Source: Veronia nyctiphanis
Lineage (GTDB): Bacteria; Pseudomonadota; Gammaproteobacteria; Enterobacterales; Vibrionaceae
Assembly (NCBI RefSeq): GCF_004116385.1
Contig: NZ_PEIB01000017.1
Coordinates: 34,281 to 98,280, forward strand
Direction: 5' to 3'
DNA: 64,000 bases
Positions within the stretch are counted from its first letter, which is position 1; each line of letters opens with the position of its first letter. Position numbers and translations under genes: made by a program. Shown in pieces: positions 60,273 to 64,000 of the stretch. Below the pieces are notes generated by a model. It saw only the letters and a program-made list of their open reading frames with translations. It did no database searches and was not told where the DNA came from.

Positions 60273-60426
60273 TTCTTGCGAAGTGGTTGGGAATCCGGTG
60301 AGAATCCGGAACTGACGCGCAGCGGTGAAGGAAACGAAAGTAACAAGGCCATTGCCAGACACTGCAGCTCGCTGTGGGAAGTCGTTACCGTAGGTTGTCC
60401 TAAAGTCCGAATATCAGCCACTGCAA
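60273..60426 (+). promoter_or_regulatory. Cobalamin (B12) riboswitch upstream of btuB
   Basis: All the conserved parts occur in order: GTGGTTGGGAATCCGGTGAG, then GAATCCGGAACTGACGCGCA, AAGGCCATTGCCAGACACTGC, GTGGGAAGTCG and a 3' AAGTCCGAATATCAGCCACTG (60402-60424). These match the Rfam cobalamin element (GGGAA..GGTG..AA..CC..ACTG.CGCGCA; GCCA; CACTG; GGGAAG). The btuB ATG at 60483 lies about 60 bases after it. Binding of adenosylcobalamin should lower BtuB by hiding the start region; the exact switch hairpin was not resolved. Confidence 0.93.
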
Positions 60427-60482
60427 AAATATGGTATCAGGTTCTCCTGACATCGTTGGATACACGCGAATATGGATCTAAT

Positions 60483-62282
60483 ATGTCTACAAAACGCTTA
60501 GTAGCAGGGATGCTACCTCTAGTGGCGCTTATACACGCCCAAACCACGCTGGCAGCGGATGAAACAGTGATTGTTACTGCCTCTCGCTTTGAGCAGCCAA
60601 TAAATAATATTATCGCGCCTGTCAGTATTGTGACGAAAGATGAAATCGAAGCGATGCAAGCCAATTCAGTTGTTGAGGTATTGAAACAGCTTCCGGGAGT
60701 CCAAATAAGCTCAAATGGTGGCTATGGGCAGCAAGCCACAGTGTATGTCCGTGGTAGTAAAAATGTGCTGGTTTTATTGAATGGCGTAAGAATTGGCAGT
60801 GCGACATTGGGTAACGTTAATTTCGGACAGTTACCTCTCACAGGTATCGAGCGCATTGAGTTTATAAGAGGCTCCAGAGCTGCGGTATATGGGGCTGATG
60901 CGACCGCAGGTGTTATCAACATTATTACAGAACATCGTGCCTTAACCACTACCGGAACTGCTTCTGTTACTCGTGGTTCCGATAAATACTCCCAATTAGC
61001 AGCAAGCTTTGCGTCTCCTGCTGGCGAAAGTAGCTGGTTAAAGATGGCTGCAAACTATGAAAAAAGTGACGGCTTCGACGTTGCGACTTTTGGCAAAAAC
61101 GACGATGACGGATTTCGGAACAAGGACTTACTCGTTGAGCTCGGCAGCGAGTTAAATGATAACTGGCAGTTGATTACAAATGCTTATTATCACAGAGGTG
61201 ATGTTGAGTACGATAATCAGTGGGGGCCGGGGGATGAATCGGAGGATACTCTTACCTCTTTATCGGGCAAACTGGAGTATCGAGATAATACAGCAATTTC
61301 AACAATCACACTTGCACAAAACTCCGACACCTCAAAAACAAAGGGTAAGGTTGAGGGTAGCTCAATCACAACCAAGAGATCATTCGTTAGCTGGCACTCG
61401 AGTCATGAGATTTCTAGAGGTTATTTTATTGGTGGGGGTTTAGAGTACGTAAAAGAAGATGTTGGAGACTCAGAGCTCATTAGTGGGTCAGCAAAGCAGC
61501 GATACGAGGTTACCAGCAGAGATAACAAAGCAGGATATATAACACTGAGTCGACAATCGAAATCGACTCAGCTTGAAGCAAGCCTCCGGCATGACGATAA
61601 TGAACAATATGGGCATAAAACCACCTGGCAGCTTGGTGGAGGCTGGAAGTTAACAGATTTTTCTCGATTGACTGCGAATGTGGGGACAGGGTTCCGAGTA
61701 CCCACCTTTAATGATCTTTACTGGCCGGGATACTCAAATCCGACATTAAAGCCTGAGAAAACGATAGATACTGAAATAGCGCTCGAGGGTGTCGGGTTAT
61801 CTGCAAATTGGAGGTTGGCTATTTTTAAAAATGAAATTACCGACCGTATAAGTTGCCAAGGTGGAGGCTGCAGCAATGATCGTGTCGATATCACTGGTAT
61901 TGAGTTTACGAACCAATTCGATACAGGAAACTTTTATCATGATGTGACCCTTGAATATATCGACCCAGAAGATAGAGATCGAAAACGACAAGCAGCGCGA
62001 ATCGCAAAGAAAACGGCTAAATGGAATATTTCATACGAATTTGAAAAACTGAGGCTATCAACTAGCTATCTGTATCAAGGTCAACGATATGACTACTCTT
62101 CTGGAGAACCATACGAAATGCCGTCATATTCCCTAGTTGATATATCTGCCGTATATGCAGTCTCTGATAGTTTGTCAGTCTCTGGTCGGGTGGCGAACGT
62201 GTTCAACAAAAAGTACGAAATTGCCAAAGATTATAAAACGCAGGATCGTAGTTACTTCGCAACATTGTCCTATCAATTTTAA
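60483..62282 (+). CDS. btuB: TonB-dependent vitamin B12 receptor BtuB
   Basis: BtuB takes up cobalamin across the outer membrane using TonB. The 599-residue protein has a signal peptide (residues 1-22, ending TTLA/ADE), the TonB box ETVIVTASR at the mature N-terminus, a plug domain (VVEVLKQLPGVQISSNGG, YVRGSKNVLVLLNGVRIG, IEFIRGSRAAVYGADATAG) and a 22-strand barrel ending in YFATLSYQF with the terminal Phe. The start at 60483 follows the riboswitch; a longer frame from 60276 covers the riboswitch and is rejected. The gene is AT-richer than most others in the window. Confidence 0.94.
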   Translation: MSTKRLVAGMLPLVALIHAQTTLAADETVIVTASRFEQPINNIIAPVSIVTKDEIEAMQANSVVEVLKQLPGVQISSNGGYGQQATVYVRGSKNVLVLLNGVRIGSATLGNVNFGQLPLTGIERIEFIRGSRAAVYGADATAGVINIITEHRALTTTGTASVTRGSDKYSQLAASFASPAGESSWLKMAANYEKSDGFDVATFGKNDDDGFRNKDLLVELGSELNDNWQLITNAYYHRGDVEYDNQWGPGDESEDTLTSLSGKLEYRDNTAISTITLAQNSDTSKTKGKVEGSSITTKRSFVSWHSSHEISRGYFIGGGLEYVKEDVGDSELISGSAKQRYEVTSRDNKAGYITLSRQSKSTQLEASLRHDDNEQYGHKTTWQLGGGWKLTDFSRLTANVGTGFRVPTFNDLYWPGYSNPTLKPEKTIDTEIALEGVGLSANWRLAIFKNEITDRISCQGGGCSNDRVDITGIEFTNQFDTGNFYHDVTLEYIDPEDRDRKRQAARIAKKTAKWNISYEFEKLRLSTSYLYQGQRYDYSSGEPYEMPSYSLVDISAVYAVSDSLSVSGRVANVFNKKYEIAKDYKTQDRSYFATLSYQF

Positions 62283-62288
62283 TCTAAT

Positions 62289-62313
62289 GCCGCCTTTAAA
62301 GGCGGCGTTTCTT
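62289..62313 (+). terminator. btuB terminator
   Basis: Stem GCCGCC/GGCGGC with loop TTTAAA, followed by GTTTCTT; the T run is short, so read-through into murI is possible. Confidence 0.65.
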
Positions 62314-62405
62314 AATAGTAATCAAAACCAAAGTTCAGGCTGTTTTTCAAAATGAAAGACAAAGCGTATGATTGCTGCTGAATGAATTTGGGTGAGGTAT
62401 CTCTT

Positions 62406-63209
62406 GTGGGTAGTATTTTGGTTTTCGACTCTGGTTTCGGAGGGCTTTCGGTACTTGAAGCTGTTAAGGAGTTACTACCTGAAAAAAGATATATCTATAC
62501 ATTTGATAATGAAGCTTTCCCCTACGGCGAGTTGAGTGATGACACGCTCATTGATAGGGTAAATCGCATCATTCTGGCGCTGTGCGAAACTCACTCAATC
62601 TCCATAGTCATTATCGCATGCAACACAGCAAGTACTTTGGTTTTACCGAGCCTTAGAGCCAAATTAGACATCCCTATCGTGGGTGTTGTGCCTGCAATTA
62701 AACCCGCAGCGGGCTTAAGTGTTAAAAAGGCAATTGGCCTTCTCGCTACACCTGCAACAGTAAACCGTGAATATACCCTCGCTCTGGTTAACGAATTTGC
62801 TAATGATTGTGAAGTCGTATTGGTGGGGTCAACAGATCTTGTCAAAATAGCAGAAGAGAAAATTCAAGGTAAAATCGTAGATAAGGAAAAGCTAGAAAGA
62901 ATAATGCAGCCCTTTAAAGATAAGGTCGATTGTATTGTATTAGGGTGTACGCATTTTCCGCTTTTGCGTGAAGAAATTAATGAAGTATTAGGGAAGGGAT
63001 ATAAAGTAATCGATTCTGGTGAAGCAATAGCCAATCGAACAATGCAGTTGCTTTCAGAACGAAAGAAAAAAGGCGATATAGAAAATACCGCCAGTTTAAA
63101 TGAACCTAATATTGCCTACTACAGCGCTAAAAACAGTGATGTCGAAAAATTAAATAAGGAACTAGCACCGTTTGGATTCACTGAAATCAGGCGCGTTCCG
63201 TTTTTCTAG
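62406..63209 (+). CDS. murI: Glutamate racemase
   Basis: MurI makes D-glutamate for peptidoglycan. The 267-residue protein has both catalytic cysteines, in IIACNTAST and VLGCTHFPLL, and DSGFGGLSV at the N-terminus. I choose GTG 62406 (MGSILVFDSG), with GTGAGG upstream, over ATG 62382. It is AT-rich with AGA and ATA codons, unlike the eps or typA genes. Position between btuB and an rRNA operon matches E. coli. Its 3' end overlaps the convergent RRM gene by 23 bases. Confidence 0.94.
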   Translation: MGSILVFDSGFGGLSVLEAVKELLPEKRYIYTFDNEAFPYGELSDDTLIDRVNRIILALCETHSISIVIIACNTASTLVLPSLRAKLDIPIVGVVPAIKPAAGLSVKKAIGLLATPATVNREYTLALVNEFANDCEVVLVGSTDLVKIAEEKIQGKIVDKEKLERIMQPFKDKVDCIVLGCTHFPLLREEINEVLGKGYKVIDSGEAIANRTMQLLSERKKKGDIENTASLNEPNIAYYSAKNSDVEKLNKELAPFGFTEIRRVPFF

Positions 63210-63639
63210 GGTCATTGGCTTCTCGTACTTTCAGTGTGCGATCGCCATATTCACTGTTATTAAGAGTTTCAATAGCTGTAGGCGCTTGTTCTGCAGCCAT
63301 GACAACAAAGCCAAACCCTCTGCGCTTTCCTGTTCTCTTATCTTTCATAAGGCGCACAGCAAATACTTCACCATGTTGAGCAAAAAGCTCCTTCACGTCT
63401 GACTCATTAGCGCGGTAAGGCAAGTTACCCACGTAAATCGTTTTACTGTGTACGACGCCAGTACCCGAAGGATAAGTCTCCTGAAGCTTAGTAACCATCA
63501 GGGTGAGTAAAATACCTGTGGTTACAGAGCCAAGTGCGAACGAATAGGCAGGAGTCAGAGTAGGATTAGATATATCCAGTAACAATGCACCACCTACGGC
63601 TAAAACTGCGGTTATTAATAAAGAAATGGTTGGTCTCAT
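63187..63639 (-). CDS. Membrane-anchored RNA-recognition-motif (RRM) protein
   Basis: A 150-residue protein with two hydrophobic segments (about residues 5-21 and 32-50) and then a single RRM (about residues 67-140) with RNP2 IYVGNLP and RNP1 KRRGFGFV. The N-terminal segments suggest that the RNA-binding domain faces the cytoplasm. Bacterial RRM proteins exist in vibrios, but their RNA targets are not generally known. The gene converges on murI with a 23-base overlap, and its 5' end faces the rRNA operon promoters. Confidence 0.85.
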   Translation of the reverse strand: MRPTISLLITAVLAVGGALLLDISNPTLTPAYSFALGSVTTGILLTLMVTKLQETYPSGTGVVHSKTIYVGNLPYRANESDVKELFAQHGEVFAVRLMKDKRTGKRRGFGFVVMAAEQAPTAIETLNNSEYGDRTLKVREANDPRKTERA

Positions 63640-63840
63640 AATCGTATAACTTATATGTGTGGACAGATATTAAAGAAAAAAATCAAACTGATTAAAAATA
63701 AAGCAAAAGTAATTTTGATATTACGTAGATTGCTAATCAATTACCAGTAAGTGAATGTGATGATTATCCAATGTTGCAATAACTTGTTATTAAGAGAGTT
63801 TAGGGCGAAATTTAAACACTCAAAAATATTTCTTATAAAA
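63640..63840. other. AT-rich region upstream of the rRNA promoters
   Basis: About 200 bases of very AT-rich sequence with no gene. It contains the RRM gene promoter on the minus strand and, near 63805-63840 (AAAAATATTTCTTATAAAAA), a likely UP element for rRNA transcription. FIS sites are expected but were not distinguished. Confidence 0.5.
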
Positions 63841-63844
63841 ACCC

Positions 63845-63872
63845 TTGCCAATGTGATCCTTATCTCTATAAT
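63845..63872 (+). promoter_or_regulatory. rRNA operon promoter P1
   Basis: -35 TTGCCA (63845-63850), 16-base spacer, -10 TATAAT (63867-63872), then the GC-rich discriminator GCCGCCTC that is typical of stringently controlled rRNA promoters. AT-rich sequence lies just upstream. Confidence 0.8.
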
Positions 63873-63967
63873 GCCGCCTCACCGACACGGAGTGCAGTAA
63901 CCAACTTGGAAAGCACCTCAAATCGGTACGGCGAAAATAGCCTGTAAAATTGATGAAAAATAAGTGC

Positions 63968-63995
63968 TTGACGCACGGGTTTGAATCAGTAGAAT
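63968..63995 (+). promoter_or_regulatory. rRNA operon promoter P2
   Basis: -35 TTGACG (63968-63973), 16-base spacer, -10 TAGAAT (63990-63995), followed by GGCCG at the window edge. The 118-120 base gap from P1 is the usual tandem rrn layout. The rRNA genes themselves lie beyond 64000, and the match to the E. coli btuB-murI-rrn order supports this. Confidence 0.78.
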
Positions 63996-64000
63996 GGCCG

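Noticed and set aside
60276..60482. 69-codon N-terminal extension of btuB
   Set aside because: It consists of translated cobalamin riboswitch, and the signal peptide starts at 60483.

Overview
The window looks like part of the main chromosome of a member of the Vibrionaceae (Grimontia, Enterovibrio, Photobacterium or Vibrio-like; the genus cannot be fixed by eye). The signs are the housekeeping synteny lysA-dapF-xerC-yigB/uvrD, polA-spf-engB-csr RNA-yihI-hemN, ntrC-ntrB-glnA/typA and trmA/btuB-murI-rrn, a complete type II secretion cluster next to nudE-cysQ, a RyhB RNA, and roughly 45-52% GC. No prophage, insertion sequence, CRISPR array or tRNA was seen.

Layout. 1-3229: lysA end, dapF, DUF484, xerC and yigB in a tightly overlapping operon. 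3259-5617: a DoxX-BufC-BufB-BufA cassette on the minus strand, a metal-handling RiPP (bufferin/HvfABC-like) system inserted between yigB and uvrD, which are neighbours in E. coli. 5820-13349: uvrD with a LexA-like box, ggt, rarD, recQ, DUF3630. 13416-14118: a preQ1-I riboswitch and yhhQ. 14261-15567: a GNAT gene, Fur-controlled RyhB, elbB. 15995-24784: polA, Spot 42, a candidate new small RNA, engB, cytochrome c4, a CsrB/CsrC RNA, a methyltransferase, yihI, DUF2489, hemN. 24876-27816: an accessory block with a methyltransferase, a haem-oxygenase-like diiron protein and adenosine deaminase. 27923-34501: ntrC, ntrB, glnA with NtrC sites and a sigma-54 promoter, then typA. 34604-43335: glsB-like, DUF2959, yihY, dtd, fabY, an AsmA-like gene, pckA, hslO, hslR. 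43608-54778: gspC to gspN. 54794-63639: nudE, cysQ, sthA, fabR, yijD, trmA, a cobalamin riboswitch with btuB, murI and a membrane-anchored RRM protein. The last 160 bases are the tandem promoters of an rRNA operon.

Regulation is the richest layer. Four small RNAs (RyhB, Spot 42, CsrB/C and one candidate), two metabolite riboswitches (preQ1, cobalamin), Fur, LexA and NtrC operators and a sigma-54 promoter can be read directly.

Eleven otherwise well conserved genes (uvrD, ggt, polA, add, ntrB, glnA, DUF2959, yihY, fabY, the AsmA-like gene, gspK) are each broken by an apparent one-base loss, mostly in a short homopolymer. In every case adding the base back restores a full-length family member. 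Because essential or near-essential genes are hit at the same kind of site, these are best read as sequencing or assembly errors. They are annotated here as single genes with a marked frameshift.
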